Shown here: piece after piece, positions 10,268 to 19,594 of the stretch | How the letters are laid out: every line of letters starts with the position of its first letter | How positions within the stretch are numbered: position 1 is the stretch's first letter | NCBI RefSeq assembly: GCF_014635285.1 | Contig: NZ_BMCR01000003.1 | Span: 496,001 to 560,000 of the forward strand | Length of the DNA stretch: 64,000 nucleotides | Direction: 5' to 3' | Source of the DNA: Stappia taiwanensis | Lineage (GTDB): Bacteria > Pseudomonadota > Alphaproteobacteria > Rhizobiales > Stappiaceae | Notes under the pieces: generated by a model | What the model was told of the DNA's origin: nothing | Database searches by the model: none | Seen by the model: the letters and a program-made list of their open reading frames with translations, nothing else | Program-made: the position numbers and the translations under genes

Positions 10268-10502
10268 GAACATGGGCCGAAGTCTCCACAACGGCATAAG
10301 AAAGCGTGTCATGCGTCAGAAAGAAAAACAAGGCAAAAGAATTCGATAGACTTGCCTTCCCCCTCGGTAGGGGGTGATCGTCATGTCTACCATGCAGGGT
10401 GGAGGAGCGCGGTCCTGCACAATCGGTGCCGATTTTCGCCGGTAGCCGTTGGTTCGGGCGTTTCAGGGAATGATTGCAGCAGTGGCGTCCTCGAGCGTCA
10501 AG

Positions 10503-11567
10503 TTACTCGCCCAACCCGGCCGTCACCGCCTTTTTCATCACCGTTGGCAGGGCTTCCCCGGCCAGCTCCTCCGGCGGTGACCACCAGGAGCCGTCGGCAA
10601 GGGCAAGGTCGGCCGGCGCCGTGGCCCGCCAGACCGCCAGTTCCAGATGGAAATGGGTGAAGGTGTGGCGAACGTCCGCCGGCATCCGCTGCCAGTCGAG
10701 ATCGAAAGGGGCCAATGTCAGATCGTCGGTGACCGCGTCTTCAGTGAAGGGCGTGGTCGGCGGCTCGCTCATGCCGCCAAGCAGCCCCTTTGGCGGGCGG
10801 CGGCGCAGCAGCACGGCGTCATCTCCTTCGCGCAGGAGCACGAAGGCCATGCCGCGCCGGGTCGGCTTGGCAACCTTCGGCGCCTTGCGCGGTAGGGTTT
10901 CCGCGATCCCGAGGCGCTGGCCCGCGCAGGCGCTGGTCCAGGGGCAGAGCGCACAGGCCGGCTTGCGCGGGCTGCACAGGCTGGCGCCCAGATCCATCAT
11001 CGCCTGGGCGAAATCGCCGGGACGATCCTCCGGCACCAGATCCTCGGTGTGGGCGCGGATATCGGGCTTGGACGCGGGCAGGGGCGTTTCGATGGCATGA
11101 AGGCGGCTGATCACCCGCTCCACATTGCCGTCGACGACAGCCGCTGGCCGGTCGAAGGCGATGGCGGCAATCGCCGCGGCGGTGTAGGGGCCAATGCCCG
11201 GCAGGGCGCGCAAGTCTGCTTCATCGGCGGGAAACTGGCCCTGATGCTCGGCCGCGACCCTTTCCGCGCAGGCTTTCAGGTTGCGCGCCCGTGAATAATA
11301 GCCAAGCCCGGCCCAGGCCTTCATCACCTCCGCCTCATCGGCGGCGGCCAGCGCCTTCACTGTCGGCCAGCGGTCGAGGAAAGCTTCGAAATAGGGTTTG
11401 ACCGCCTGCACCGTGGTCTGTTGCAGCATGATTTCCGACAGCCAGACGCGATAGGGATCGGGCCGAATGCCCGCCCGCTTGTCTGCGGGCGAGACCCGCC
11501 AGGGCAGGCTGCGGGCGTGGCGATCATACCAGGCAAGAAGATCGGTGGGGCTGGCTTGAACTGTCAT
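10503..11567 (-). CDS. mutY: A/G-specific adenine glycosylase MutY
   Basis: The 354-residue enzyme removes adenine mispaired with 8-oxoguanine. It shows the helix-hairpin-helix LPGIGPYTAAAI followed by the catalytic aspartate in VVDGNVERV, and the glutamate in SEIMLQQT. A [4Fe-4S] cysteine set has C-x6-C-x2-C-x5-C spacing (CSPRKPACALC...C). A C-terminal Nudix-like domain recognises 8-oxoG. The start MTVQASPTDLLAWYD aligns with the family; 38 upstream in-frame residues look non-coding. It is divergent from the DUF721 gene, in the usual Hyphomicrobiales order. Confidence 0.96.
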   Translation of the reverse strand: MTVQASPTDLLAWYDRHARSLPWRVSPADKRAGIRPDPYRVWLSEIMLQQTTVQAVKPYFEAFLDRWPTVKALAAADEAEVMKAWAGLGYYSRARNLKACAERVAAEHQGQFPADEADLRALPGIGPYTAAAIAAIAFDRPAAVVDGNVERVISRLHAIETPLPASKPDIRAHTEDLVPEDRPGDFAQAMMDLGASLCSPRKPACALCPWTSACAGQRLGIAETLPRKAPKVAKPTRRGMAFVLLREGDDAVLLRRRPPKGLLGGMSEPPTTPFTEDAVTDDLTLAPFDLDWQRMPADVRHTFTHFHLELAVWRATAPADLALADGSWWSPPEELAGEALPTVMKKAVTAGLGE

Positions 11568-11786
11568 GGCGACAGGATCGGTCAAGGCGGCGCGAATGCA
11601 AGAGCGCGCAGTGTTCGGCGGCAGCGTTTTCCCGCGCCTTTCCCGCAAGGGGCATACGCCAGCGGTGGCAAATGGGGACAAGGGCTTGCACAGGCGGGCT
11701 GCTGTCGCGAAAACACCGCAATTGCGGCCTCAAAAAAAGACATGAGTGATTCGCTGCGAACAGGACGGAAACAGGAGCGTTCGGGC

Positions 11787-12314
11787 ATGGCTAATGTTGG
11801 TGGCCGTCAGCGCGGCCCACGGCGGGTGACCCGGGCCAGACCGCTGGGCGATCTGATCGGCGCCTCGCTGGAGCGGGCCTGCCTCAAGCGGGGGTTCGCC
11901 GCCGCCGATCTGGTGGCCGACTGGCCGGATATCGTCGGCGAGCGCTATGCGGGACGGGTGCAGCCGATCCGGCTCGACTGGCCGCGCGGCGCCGATACGC
12001 CGGACGCCGAGCCCAAACCGGCGACGCTGGTGGTGCAGACCGATGGGGCGACCGCCCTGCTTCTGACCCATGACATGCCGCAGGTGATCGAGCGCATCAA
12101 CGGCTTCTTCGGTTGGGCCGCCATTGGCCGCATCCGGATCCTGCAACGGCCGGTGACGCCGCCGCGCTCGCATGCCCCGCCAAAGCTGCGGGCGCTGACC
12201 GAGGCGGAAGAGGGTCGGCTCGCTGATCGGCTCGAGCCGCTGAAGGGGTCCCGCCTCGGAGACGCTCTGGAAAAGCTCGGCCGGGCGGTGATTGCCCGCT
12301 CCAGTCAAGGATAA
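11787..12314 (+). CDS. DUF721 (DciA-like) protein
   Basis: The 175-residue protein has a DUF721/DciA-type domain (about residues 20-115), with LGDLIGASLERACLKRG and the WPDIVGERYA motif. The DUF721 founder DciA is the ancestral bacterial loader/operator of replicative helicase DnaB. The alphaproteobacterial versions have a longer C-terminal tail, as here. A helicase role is inferred from family membership. I chose the ATG with AGGAG 9 bases upstream; an upstream ATG at 11742 lacks a ribosome site. It is followed by dsbA and smc, a conserved order. Confidence 0.82.
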   Translation: MANVGGRQRGPRRVTRARPLGDLIGASLERACLKRGFAAADLVADWPDIVGERYAGRVQPIRLDWPRGADTPDAEPKPATLVVQTDGATALLLTHDMPQVIERINGFFGWAAIGRIRILQRPVTPPRSHAPPKLRALTEAEEGRLADRLEPLKGSRLGDALEKLGRAVIARSSQG

Positions 12315-12433
12315 CCGGGCGGGCAGGGGCCGCGTGGTCCGCCATCCCCCATTGCCGCCACATTTTCCCTGTCCGGTTGACGGGCTTGTCAAAGGCGATA
12401 AACACCACAAATGAAGATCAACGGCCACATTCT

Positions 12434-13087
12434 ATGGGGAACCCGCACGTGACTTTGGATCGCAGACAATTCGTCACCCGCACCGGCATCGGCGCGCTTG
12501 CCATCGGGCTTGGCGCCTTCCCGCTGTCGGCGCTGGCTGAGACCGTGGATATGGCCGAGCTGATGAAGCCCGGCGCGCTGCCGGAAAATGCGCTGGGCGC
12601 CGAGGATGCACCGGTGACGGTGGTGGAATATGCCTCGATGACCTGCGGTCATTGCGCCAACTTCCACAAGGACGCCTTTCCGCATCTGAAGAAGGAATAC
12701 ATCGACACGGGCAAGGTGCGGTACGTCTTCCGCGAATTCCCGCTCGATCCGGTTGCGGCCGCTGCGTTCATGCTCGCCCGCTGCGCGCCGGAGGGGAAGT
12801 ATTTCGATGTGGTCGATCTTCTGTTCGAGGATCAGCGCGCTTGGGCCTTCACCGACAATCCCTATAATTCGCTGCTGAACTTCGCCAAGCAGATCGGTTT
12901 CACGCAGGAAAGCTTCGACGCTTGCCTGAAGGACCAGACCCTGCTCGACGGGATCAACGGCATCAAGGATCGTGCTGCGCAGGAATTTGGCGTATCCTCC
13001 ACGCCAACCTTCTTCTTCAACGGGAAGAAGGAGAGTGGGGCGCAGAGCATTGAGCAGTTGGACACGGCTATCGGCAAGCTTCTCTGA
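12434..13087 (+). CDS. DsbA-family thiol:disulfide oxidoreductase with Tat signal
   Basis: The 217-residue thioredoxin-fold protein has active site CGHC (residues 71-74) and the cis-proline loop in SSTPTFF. The N-terminus, RRQFVTRTGIGALAIGLGAF, is a twin-arginine motif plus hydrophobic stretch, and is followed by an ALA cleavage site. The protein is therefore probably exported folded to the periplasm, where it would oxidise or isomerise disulfides. GTG at 12449, behind GGGGA, is an alternative start that would keep the Tat motif. It belongs to the DsbA/BdbD-like group. It is followed by its own terminator before smc. Confidence 0.9.
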   Translation: MGNPHVTLDRRQFVTRTGIGALAIGLGAFPLSALAETVDMAELMKPGALPENALGAEDAPVTVVEYASMTCGHCANFHKDAFPHLKKEYIDTGKVRYVFREFPLDPVAAAAFMLARCAPEGKYFDVVDLLFEDQRAWAFTDNPYNSLLNFAKQIGFTQESFDACLKDQTLLDGINGIKDRAAQEFGVSSTPTFFFNGKKESGAQSIEQLDTAIGKLL

Positions 13088-13097
13088 GATGACGAGG

Positions 13098-13130
13098 GCG
13101 CGCGGCATGACGGCTGTGCCGCGCGCTTTT
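13098..13130 (+). terminator. Terminator between dsbA and smc
   Basis: GCGCGCGGCA (13098-13107) pairs perfectly with TGCCGCGCGC (13117-13126), followed by TTTT. It lies 10 bases after the dsbA stop and ends 26 bases before the smc start. Confidence 0.75.
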
Positions 13131-13156
13131 CTGCGCCATGGGGCGGCGTGGCGGCG

Positions 13157-16100
13157 ATGAAATTCACCAAGCTTCGCATTCTGGGCTTCAAGTCCTTCGT
13201 CGAGCCGATGGAGTTCATCATCGCCGATGGGCTGACCGGCGTGGTCGGCCCGAACGGCTGCGGCAAGTCGAACCTTGTCGAGGCGCTGCGCTGGGTGATG
13301 GGGGAAAACTCCTACAAGAACATGCGTGCGTCCGGCATGGACGACGTGATTTTTTCCGGCAGCCTCAACCGTCCGGCGCGCAACACCGCCGAGGTAACGC
13401 TGTTCCTCGACAACAGTGACCGCACGGCGCCGACCGGGTTCAACGATACCGACCTTCTGGAGGTGACCCGGCGGATCGAGCGCGAATCCGGCTCCAACTA
13501 CAAGATCAATGCCCGCGATGTGCGCGCCCGCGACGTGCAGCTTCTGTTCGCCGACGCGTCCACTGGCGCCCGTTCGCCCGCGCTGGTGCGCCAGGGCCAG
13601 ATCGGCGAGCTGATCGCCGCCAAGCCGACCTCTCGCCGGCAGATCCTGGAAGAGGCGGCGGGCATTTCCGGCCTGCATTCGCGCCGGCACGAGGCCGAAC
13701 TGCGCCTGCGGGCGGCGGAACAGAATCTCGACCGTCTGGAAGACGTGCTGGTGCAGATCGAGGGCCAGCTCGATGGCTTGAAGCGTCAGGCCCGGCAGGC
13801 AAGCCGGTTCCGCAATCTGTCGGCGGAAATCCGCGCCGCCGAGGCGACCCTCTATTACCTGCGCTGGCTCGACTGCCGCGACCAGCTCGCCGCCGCCGAA
13901 CAGGAGCATGCCGCCGCCGAGGCCGAGGTTGCCGAGGCAACGGCGGCCCAGGCCGAGACCGCGAAGGCCCAGGCGATTGCCGCCTACAAGGTGCCCGAGG
14001 CCCGCGATGGTGCGGCCAAGGCCGGGGCGGCGCTGCAGCGCCTGCTGATCGCCCGCAATGGGCTGGACGGCGAGGAGCGGCGCGCCCGCGAGCGGCTGTC
14101 GGAACTGTCCGCGCGGTTGCAGCAGCTTCAGCAGGACATTGGCCGCGAGGAAGCCCTGATCGCGGAAAACGGCGAGCAGCTTGCCGCGCTGGCGGAAGAG
14201 GAGGAAGAGCTGCGCGCCGAGGCGCTGGCCGATGAGGAACAGGCCGCACTGGCTGGCGAGAAGGTCGAGGCGGCGGAAGCGGTGCTTGCCACTGCCGAGG
14301 AGCGGCTTGAGGCTCTGACCGGGGAGCAGGCGGGCACCGCCGCACGGCGTCGCCAGTTCACCCAGGCGGTGCAGGATGCGCGCGCCCGCGCCGAGCGCAT
14401 CGGCCAGCAGCATGACGCCGCCGCCGCGCAGATCGCCGCGCTGGGGGATCAGCTCTCCGCTGCCGGCGATCTGGAAACCCTGCAGGCCGGGCTGGAGGCG
14501 GCCGAGGAGGAGCTTGAAGTCGGCGAGGAGGCAGCCACGCTGGCCGAGGAGACGGTCGAGACCGCCCGTGCCCGGCTGGAGGCGGCGCGCGGACCGCTTG
14601 CCGAGGCCGAGGGGCTGGTCTCCCGGCTGGACACCGAAGCGCGCATGCTGACCGAGATCATCGAGGCGGGCGGCTCTGGTGACTGGACGGCGGTGGTCGA
14701 CGAGATGAGCGTGGCGCCGGGGTACGAGACCGCGCTCGGCGCGGCGCTGGGCGAGGATCTGGATGCGCCGGTGGGCGGCGAGGCGCCGATGCGCTGGAGC
14801 GTCACGCCCGGCGACGGCGCGGCGGATCCTCCCTTGCCGGCTGGCGCCATCCCCCTTGCCGGGGAGGTGACGGCGCCGGCGGCCCTGTCGCGCCGGTTGG
14901 CGCAGATCGGCGTTGTCGATGCGGCGGATGGTGCGCGCCTGCAAGGCGAGCTGAAACCGGGTCAACGGCTTGTCAGCCGGGACGGGGCGATCTGGCGCTG
15001 GGATGGGTTCACCGTCTCCGCCGATGCGCCGAGCGCGGCGGCGCAGCGGCTGGAGCGCAAGAACCGGCTGGCGGTGGTCGAGGAGGAGCGGATCGCCGCC
15101 GCCGATGCGCTGGACGAGGTCCGGCGCATGTTCGCCGAGGCGGGTGAGGCTGTGCGGCGGGCCGGCGAGGACGAGCAGGCGGCGCGCCAAAGGCTGCGCG
15201 ATCTGCGAATGCGGGTCGAGACCGGGCGGCAGGAGGTTGCTCGGGTCGAGCGGGCGATTTCCGAAACTCTTGCGCGCAAGTCCGGGCTGGAAGACACGCT
15301 GGCGCGGCTTGCCCAGGATCGGGAGGAGGCCGAAGAGGCGGTTGCCGAGGCGCAGGCCCTGCTGGAGGAACTGGCCGATGACGACGGGCTGGAGCGCCGC
15401 GTCGATCTCGCCCGGGCCGAAGCGGCGGAGGCACGCGCGGCGGTCTCGCGCGAGCGTGCGGCGGTCGATGGCTTTGCCCGCGAGCAGCAGATGCGCCAGC
15501 GCCGGCTCGATGCCATTGCCCGCGAACGGGCCAGTTGGGTGCAGCGGGCCTCCGGCGCCGAACAGCAGATCGCAGTGTTGCGCGAGCGCATGGAAACGGC
15601 GGCCGAGGAGCGGGAGGCCCTGCTGCTGGCGCCTGATGACATCGATGCACGCCGGCGCGACTTGCTGGACGGGATCGCCAAGGCGGAAGAGGCACGCAAG
15701 ACCGCCGACGATGCTCTGCTTGCGGCGGAAGCGGCGCAGCGCGAGGCCGATGCGGCGGCCCATGCGGCCCTGTCCCGCTTTTCCCAGGTGCGCGAGCGCA
15801 AGATTCGCGCCGAGGAACGCGTTGAGGCGGCCCGTGGCCGCAAGAGCGAAACCGAAGAGCGAATCGATGAGGTGCTGGAGGTGGCGGTGTCCGCGCTGCC
15901 GGAACTCGCCGGCCTCAAGGAAGGAGCGCCCCTGCCGCAGGCCGAACCGGTGGAGCGCCGGGTGGAGCGGCTGAAGGCGGAGCGCGAGCGGCTGGGCGGC
16001 GTCAACCTCAGGGCGGAGGAGGAGCTGGCGGAAATCGACAGCCAGCGCAGTACGTTGACCAGCGAGCGCGACGATCTGATCGAGGCGATCCGCCGCCTGC

Positions 16101-16618
16101 GCACGGCGATTTCCAACATCAACCGGGAGGCGCGCGAACGCCTGCTCGCCGCCTTCGACACGGTCAACAGCCAGTTCCAGCGCCTGTTCACCCATTTGTT
16201 CGGCGGCGGCACCGCCGAGCTGCAACTGGTCGATGCGGAAGACCCGCTCGATGCCGGGCTGGAGATCATCGCCCGGCCGCCGGGCAAGAAGCCGCAGACC
16301 ATGACGCTATTGTCCGGCGGCGAGCAGGCGCTGACCGCCATGGCACTGATCTTTGCCGTGTTCCTGACCAATCCGGCGCCGATTTGCGTGTTGGATGAGG
16401 TGGATGCGCCGCTCGACGATGCCAATGTGGAGCGCTATTGCGATCTCTTGGACGAGATGGCGCGCAGCACGGAAACCCGCTTCGTGGTGATCACCCATAA
16501 CCCAATCACCATGGCCCGGATGAAGCGGCTGTTCGGTGTGACCATGGCCGAACGCGGCGTGTCGCAGCTCGTCTCCGTCGATCTGGATACCGCGGAACGC
16601 TTCCTGGAGGCGGGTTAG
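13157..16618 (+). CDS. smc: Chromosome segregation protein SMC
   Basis: The 1153-residue condensin ATPase compacts and helps segregate the chromosome with ScpA and ScpB, which are not encoded here. The N-terminus is MKFTKLRILGFKSFVEP, with Walker A GPNGCGKSN. Two very long Ala/Glu/Arg-rich coiled coils surround a hinge near residues 510-630. The C-terminal head has the ABC signature LSGGEQAL, Walker B VLDEVDAPLDD and the H-loop ITHNP. A GTG three codons earlier (13148) is a possible alternative start; MKFTKLR is the usual N-terminus. The heavy GC bias leaves very long spurious frames on the opposite strand. Confidence 0.97.
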   Translation: MKFTKLRILGFKSFVEPMEFIIADGLTGVVGPNGCGKSNLVEALRWVMGENSYKNMRASGMDDVIFSGSLNRPARNTAEVTLFLDNSDRTAPTGFNDTDLLEVTRRIERESGSNYKINARDVRARDVQLLFADASTGARSPALVRQGQIGELIAAKPTSRRQILEEAAGISGLHSRRHEAELRLRAAEQNLDRLEDVLVQIEGQLDGLKRQARQASRFRNLSAEIRAAEATLYYLRWLDCRDQLAAAEQEHAAAEAEVAEATAAQAETAKAQAIAAYKVPEARDGAAKAGAALQRLLIARNGLDGEERRARERLSELSARLQQLQQDIGREEALIAENGEQLAALAEEEEELRAEALADEEQAALAGEKVEAAEAVLATAEERLEALTGEQAGTAARRRQFTQAVQDARARAERIGQQHDAAAAQIAALGDQLSAAGDLETLQAGLEAAEEELEVGEEAATLAEETVETARARLEAARGPLAEAEGLVSRLDTEARMLTEIIEAGGSGDWTAVVDEMSVAPGYETALGAALGEDLDAPVGGEAPMRWSVTPGDGAADPPLPAGAIPLAGEVTAPAALSRRLAQIGVVDAADGARLQGELKPGQRLVSRDGAIWRWDGFTVSADAPSAAAQRLERKNRLAVVEEERIAAADALDEVRRMFAEAGEAVRRAGEDEQAARQRLRDLRMRVETGRQEVARVERAISETLARKSGLEDTLARLAQDREEAEEAVAEAQALLEELADDDGLERRVDLARAEAAEARAAVSRERAAVDGFAREQQMRQRRLDAIARERASWVQRASGAEQQIAVLRERMETAAEEREALLLAPDDIDARRRDLLDGIAKAEEARKTADDALLAAEAAQREADAAAHAALSRFSQVRERKIRAEERVEAARGRKSETEERIDEVLEVAVSALPELAGLKEGAPLPQAEPVERRVERLKAERERLGGVNLRAEEELAEIDSQRSTLTSERDDLIEAIRRLRTAISNINREARERLLAAFDTVNSQFQRLFTHLFGGGTAELQLVDAEDPLDAGLEIIARPPGKKPQTMTLLSGGEQALTAMALIFAVFLTNPAPICVLDEVDAPLDDANVERYCDLLDEMARSTETRFVVITHNPITMARMKRLFGVTMAERGVSQLVSVDLDTAERFLEAG

Positions 16619-16733
16619 GCTTCCGTGCATTGCGGCAACAGCTCGCGCCCAAAACCGTCGGGCGGTTTGTCAGACTGTTGATGGCGATGGATAAATTAAT
16701 AAAAACAGACACTTGCCTTGTTTCGCTGTGTCC

Positions 16734-16762
16734 TTGACAGGGCAGGGGGTGCCGACTATGGT
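16734..16762 (+). promoter_or_regulatory. Sigma70-type promoter of the atp (Fo) operon
   Basis: TTGACA (16734-16739), a 17-base spacer, then TATGGT (16757-16762). This is a near-consensus housekeeping promoter, 69 bases before the preferred atpI start and in an AT-rich patch after smc. Confidence 0.75.
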
Positions 16763-16830
16763 GCGCCCGGCTTTCAGGGGTTTGCGTGAAGCGATCCAGC
16801 AAGCGTCGATCGCGCGGGGATAAGAACGAT

Positions 16831-17193
16831 ATGCCTCCTAGCGACGATGATTCGGGGCGCAAGAGCGACAAGCCGGTGGAAGCTGAACTGTCCGAGCGGA
16901 TGGACCGGCTGGTGCGTGCGCTTGAAGAAAAGAATCCGAAGCCGGATGAGCCGGGGCCGGATGCCTCTTCGAGCGGTGCGCATGGCTATGTTCAGGCCAT
17001 GAAGCTGTCGACGGAATTCGTCGCTGGCATTCTGGTCGGAGCGGCCATCGGTTGGGTGATCGACAGCGGCTTCGGAACGGGTCCCTGGGGCTTGATCGTG
17101 TTCCTGCTGTTGGGTTTCCTTGCGGGCGTGCTGAATGTCCTTCGGTCTGCCGGTCTTGTGGCGGAGCCGTTCGACAAGTCGCGCGACGGATAG
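16831..17193 (+). CDS. atpI: ATP synthase protein I (AtpI)
   Basis: The product is a membrane accessory protein of the ATP synthase, thought to help assemble the c-ring. The N-terminal half is charged and probably cytoplasmic. The C-terminal half has two predicted membrane helices, with STEFVAGILVGAAIGWVIDS and LIVFLLLGFLAGVLNVLR as their cores; these match the AtpI/Ncaa family. I chose the ATG behind GGGGATAAG. GTG at 16786 would add 15 basic residues and leave a very short leader. It heads the Fo operon atpI-B-E-F'-F. Confidence 0.87.
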   Translation: MPPSDDDSGRKSDKPVEAELSERMDRLVRALEEKNPKPDEPGPDASSSGAHGYVQAMKLSTEFVAGILVGAAIGWVIDSGFGTGPWGLIVFLLLGFLAGVLNVLRSAGLVAEPFDKSRDG

Positions 17194-17255
17194 TTTTGAA
17201 CCATTTCACGGCGCTTTTCGCGCCTCCACGCGACCGCTAAAGAGGGGCTGACCCG

Positions 17256-18014
17256 GTGGCGAACGACCCGATCCATCAGTTCCAGATCACCAAGATCGTG
17301 CCGATCGAAATGGGTGGCCTCGATCTTTCCTTCACGAATTCGGCCCTGTTCATGGTCGCGACCACCGCCGTGGTGTCGCTTTTCCTGATCATGTCGACCA
17401 GCGGCCGTGGTCTCGTGCCGACGCGCTGGCAGTCGATGGCCGAGATGAGCTACGAATTCGTGGCCAGTACCTTGCGAAGTTCGGCGGGCAACGAGGGAAT
17501 GCGGTTCTTCCCGCTTGTCTTCTCGCTGTTCATGTTCGTGCTGATCGCCAACCTGATCGGCATGTTCCCGTATTTCTTCACCGTGACCAGTCATCTGATC
17601 GTGACCTTCGCCCTGGCGATGCTGGTGATCGGCACGGTCGTGCTCTACGGCTTCGCCAAGCACGGCATGAGTTTTCTCAAGCTGTTCGTGCCCGACGGTG
17701 TTCCGGGTGCGCTGGTTCCGCTGGTGACGCTGATCGAGGTGATTTCCTTCCTCTCGCGTCCGGTGAGCCTCTCCGTCCGTCTGTTCGCCAACATGTTGGC
17801 CGGTCATATCACCCTGAAGGTGTTCGCTGGCTTCGTGGTGTCGCTCATCGCCGCCGACGGGCTCGGCGTGATGGGGCCGATCACGGCGATCCTGCCGCTG
17901 GTCATGGCGGTTGCCCTGACGGGTCTGGAGTTTCTGGTGGCCTTCCTTCAGGCCTATGTTTTCACGGTTTTGACCTGCATGTACCTCAACGATGCGCTGC
18001 ATCCGAGCCACTAA
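17256..18014 (+). CDS. atpB: F-type ATP synthase subunit a
   Basis: The 252-residue, multi-helix inner-membrane protein forms the proton half-channels next to the c-ring. The essential arginine is in [17 protein letters not shown] in the penultimate helix. The last helix ([21 protein letters not shown]) is also family-typical. It starts with GTG behind AGAGGGG. It sits between atpI and atpE. Confidence 0.96.
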   Translation: MANDPIHQFQITKIVPIEMGGLDLSFTNSALFMVATTAVVSLFLIMSTSGRGLVPTRWQSMAEMSYEFVASTLRSSAGNEGMRFFPLVFSLFMFVLIANLIGMFPYFFTVTSHLIVTFALAMLVIGTVVLYGFAKHGMSFLKLFVPDGVPGALVPLVTLIEVISFLSRPVSLSVRLFANMLAGHITLKVFAGFVVSLIAADGLGVMGPITAILPLVMAVALTGLEFLVAFLQAYVFTVLTCMYLNDALHPSH

Positions 18015-18090
18015 GGGTCATTTGGGTTCGGCTTCGCAATAAAGCGAGGCTGACAACGTCGCTGCAATCTCTACTCAAGGAGCAAGTGTC

Positions 18091-18318
18091 ATGGAAGCTG
18101 AAGCAGCAAAGTACATCGGTGCCGGTATCGCCTGTCTCGGCATGGGCGGCGCCGCCGTCGGTCTCGGCAGCATTTTCGGCAACTACCTCTCGGGCGCCCT
18201 GCGCAACCCGTCCGCTGCCGATGGCCAGTTCGGCCGCCTGATCTTCGGCTTCGCCGTGACCGAGGCGCTCGGCATTTTCTCGCTTCTCGTCGCTCTTCTC
18301 CTGCTCTTCGCCGTCTGA
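18091..18318 (+). CDS. atpE: F-type ATP synthase subunit c
   Basis: The 75-residue hairpin of two membrane helices forms the rotating proton-carrying ring. The polar loop RNP (38-40) contacts F1. The ion-carrying carboxylate is Glu58 in the second helix ([10 protein letters not shown]). The ribosome site AAGGAG is strong, in keeping with the high copy number needed. A perfect 10-bp hairpin follows the gene. Confidence 0.97.
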   Translation: MEAEAAKYIGAGIACLGMGGAAVGLGSIFGNYLSGALRNPSAADGQFGRLIFGFAVTEALGIFSLLVALLLLFAV

Positions 18319-18350
18319 TTTCGTAGACGGCGTCAGCGACGCGGATTCCG

Positions 18351-18375
18351 ACCGGGCGGACCTCCTCCGCCCGGT
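18351..18375 (+). promoter_or_regulatory. Strong RNA hairpin between atpE and atpF'
   Basis: ACCGGGCGGA (18351-18360) pairs perfectly with TCCGCCCGGT (18366-18375) around a 5-base loop. There is no T-run, so it does not look like a full terminator. It would block 3' decay or mark a processing point (inference), favouring the more abundant c subunit. Confidence 0.5.
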
Positions 18376-18428
18376 CATCGCATCGCGACGACGGCGATGC
18401 CGAAACCGGAGCGTCATTGGAGACCATC

Positions 18429-18980
18429 ATGGCCACGACAAGCGCTGAAACCCATACCGGAACGGAAGTTCCCGCCGACGCGCACAGCACTGGCACCTTT
18501 CCTCCGTTCGACGGTGGAACCTTTGCCTCGCAGATCCTGTGGTTGGCGATTACCTTCGGCCTTCTCTACTGGATCATGAGCAAGGTCGCCCTGCCGCGCA
18601 TCAGCGGAATTCTCGAGGATCGCCGCGACCGGATCGCCGGCGATCTGGCGGAAGCCAACCGGCTGAAGCAGGAAAGCGATGCCGCCATTGCCGCTTACGA
18701 GCAGGCACTGGCCGAAGCACGCGGCAATGCACACAAGATTGCCCATGACACGCGGGCCAAGCTGAAGTCCGATGTCGAGGCGCGCCGTACCGCGGCCGAA
18801 GCCGGTCTGGCTGACAAGCTGTCGGATGCGGAAAAGCACATCGCGGAGCTCAAGACCACGGCGCTTGCCAATGTGGGTGAGATCGCGACCGACACGACGA
18901 CTGCACTGGTCGAGACCCTGATCGGCAAGGCGCCGACCAAGGCGGAGCTGACCAAGGCCGTCGACTCGGCAATGAAGTGA
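18429..18980 (+). CDS. atpG: F-type ATP synthase subunit b'
   Basis: This 183-residue peripheral-stalk subunit has a single N-terminal membrane helix (ILWLAITFGLLYWIMSKVALP) and a long charged coiled coil. The alphaproteobacterial b' variant has an extra polar N-terminal extension, as here. It pairs with subunit b to form the stator that holds F1. I chose the ATG behind GGAGA; a TTG four codons upstream is less likely. The symbol atpF2 or atpF' is also used for this gene. Confidence 0.92.
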   Translation: MATTSAETHTGTEVPADAHSTGTFPPFDGGTFASQILWLAITFGLLYWIMSKVALPRISGILEDRRDRIAGDLAEANRLKQESDAAIAAYEQALAEARGNAHKIAHDTRAKLKSDVEARRTAAEAGLADKLSDAEKHIAELKTTALANVGEIATDTTTALVETLIGKAPTKAELTKAVDSAMK

Positions 18981-18990
18981 GGATAGGCTG

Positions 18991-19470
18991 ATGGATGCGA
19001 CAGCATGGAGCCTGATCGGGCTCGTTCTCTTTCTCGGCCTTATCGCTTACATGAAGGTGCCGGCGATGATCACCGGGGCGCTGGACAAGCGCGCCGATGG
19101 CATTCGCCAGGAGCTCGATGACGCCCGCAAGCTGCGCGAGGAAGCCCAGTCGCTGCTCGCCGACTATCAGCGCAAGCGTCAGGAAGCCGAAGTCGAAGCC
19201 GAGGGCATCATCGCCGAAGCCAAGCTCGAAGCCGAGCGGCTGACGGTCGAGGCCAATGAGGCGCTCGAAGAGATGATCGCCCGCCGCACGGCCGCTGCCG
19301 AACGCAAGATCGAGCAGGCCGAAGGCCAGGCGGTCGCCGAGGTGCGTGCCCGGGCTGCGGAGATCGCGGTCACCGCGGCAACCGACATCCTTGGCAAGAA
19401 GGTGGCTGGAAAGGTCAGCGACGAGCTTCTCACCAAGAGCATCGGCGAGGTCAAGGATCGGCTAAACTGA
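18991..19470 (+). CDS. atpF: F-type ATP synthase subunit b
   Basis: The 159-residue stator subunit has an N-terminal membrane helix (LIGLVLFLGLIAYMKVP). A long coiled coil rich in Glu, Ala, Arg and Lys follows. It begins 10 bases after the b' stop. It is the last gene of the Fo operon; the F1 genes are elsewhere, as usual for alphaproteobacteria. Confidence 0.95.
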   Translation: MDATAWSLIGLVLFLGLIAYMKVPAMITGALDKRADGIRQELDDARKLREEAQSLLADYQRKRQEAEVEAEGIIAEAKLEAERLTVEANEALEEMIARRTAAAERKIEQAEGQAVAEVRARAAEIAVTAATDILGKKVAGKVSDELLTKSIGEVKDRLN

Positions 19471-19499
19471 TCCGGAACTTGGTCCATTGCATGTGAAAG

Positions 19500-19529
19500 A
19501 CGGCTCCGCTTAGGCGGGGCCGTTTTTTA
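19500..19529 (+). terminator. Rho-independent terminator of the Fo operon
   Basis: A 10-bp stem with one G-U pair (19500-19509 with 19514-19523), a tight loop and a run of six T. Confidence 0.88.
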
Positions 19530-19594
19530 TGGCCGGTGGCGGAGGGTCGATATCGGATTTTGCGGGCCCGGGTTTCGCTGGCTATTCGGGGCCC

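Noticed and set aside
12389-16225. A very long minus-strand frame opposite smc (about 1278 codons)
   Set aside because: It is a mirror of the Ala/Arg/Glu-rich coiled coil in GC-rich DNA. It has no known domain, and smc on the plus strand is certain.
16786-16830. Longer atpI starting at GTG 16786
   Set aside because: It would leave a leader of only about 17 bases from the promoter. The ATG behind GGGGATAAG is preferred, though the GTG remains possible.
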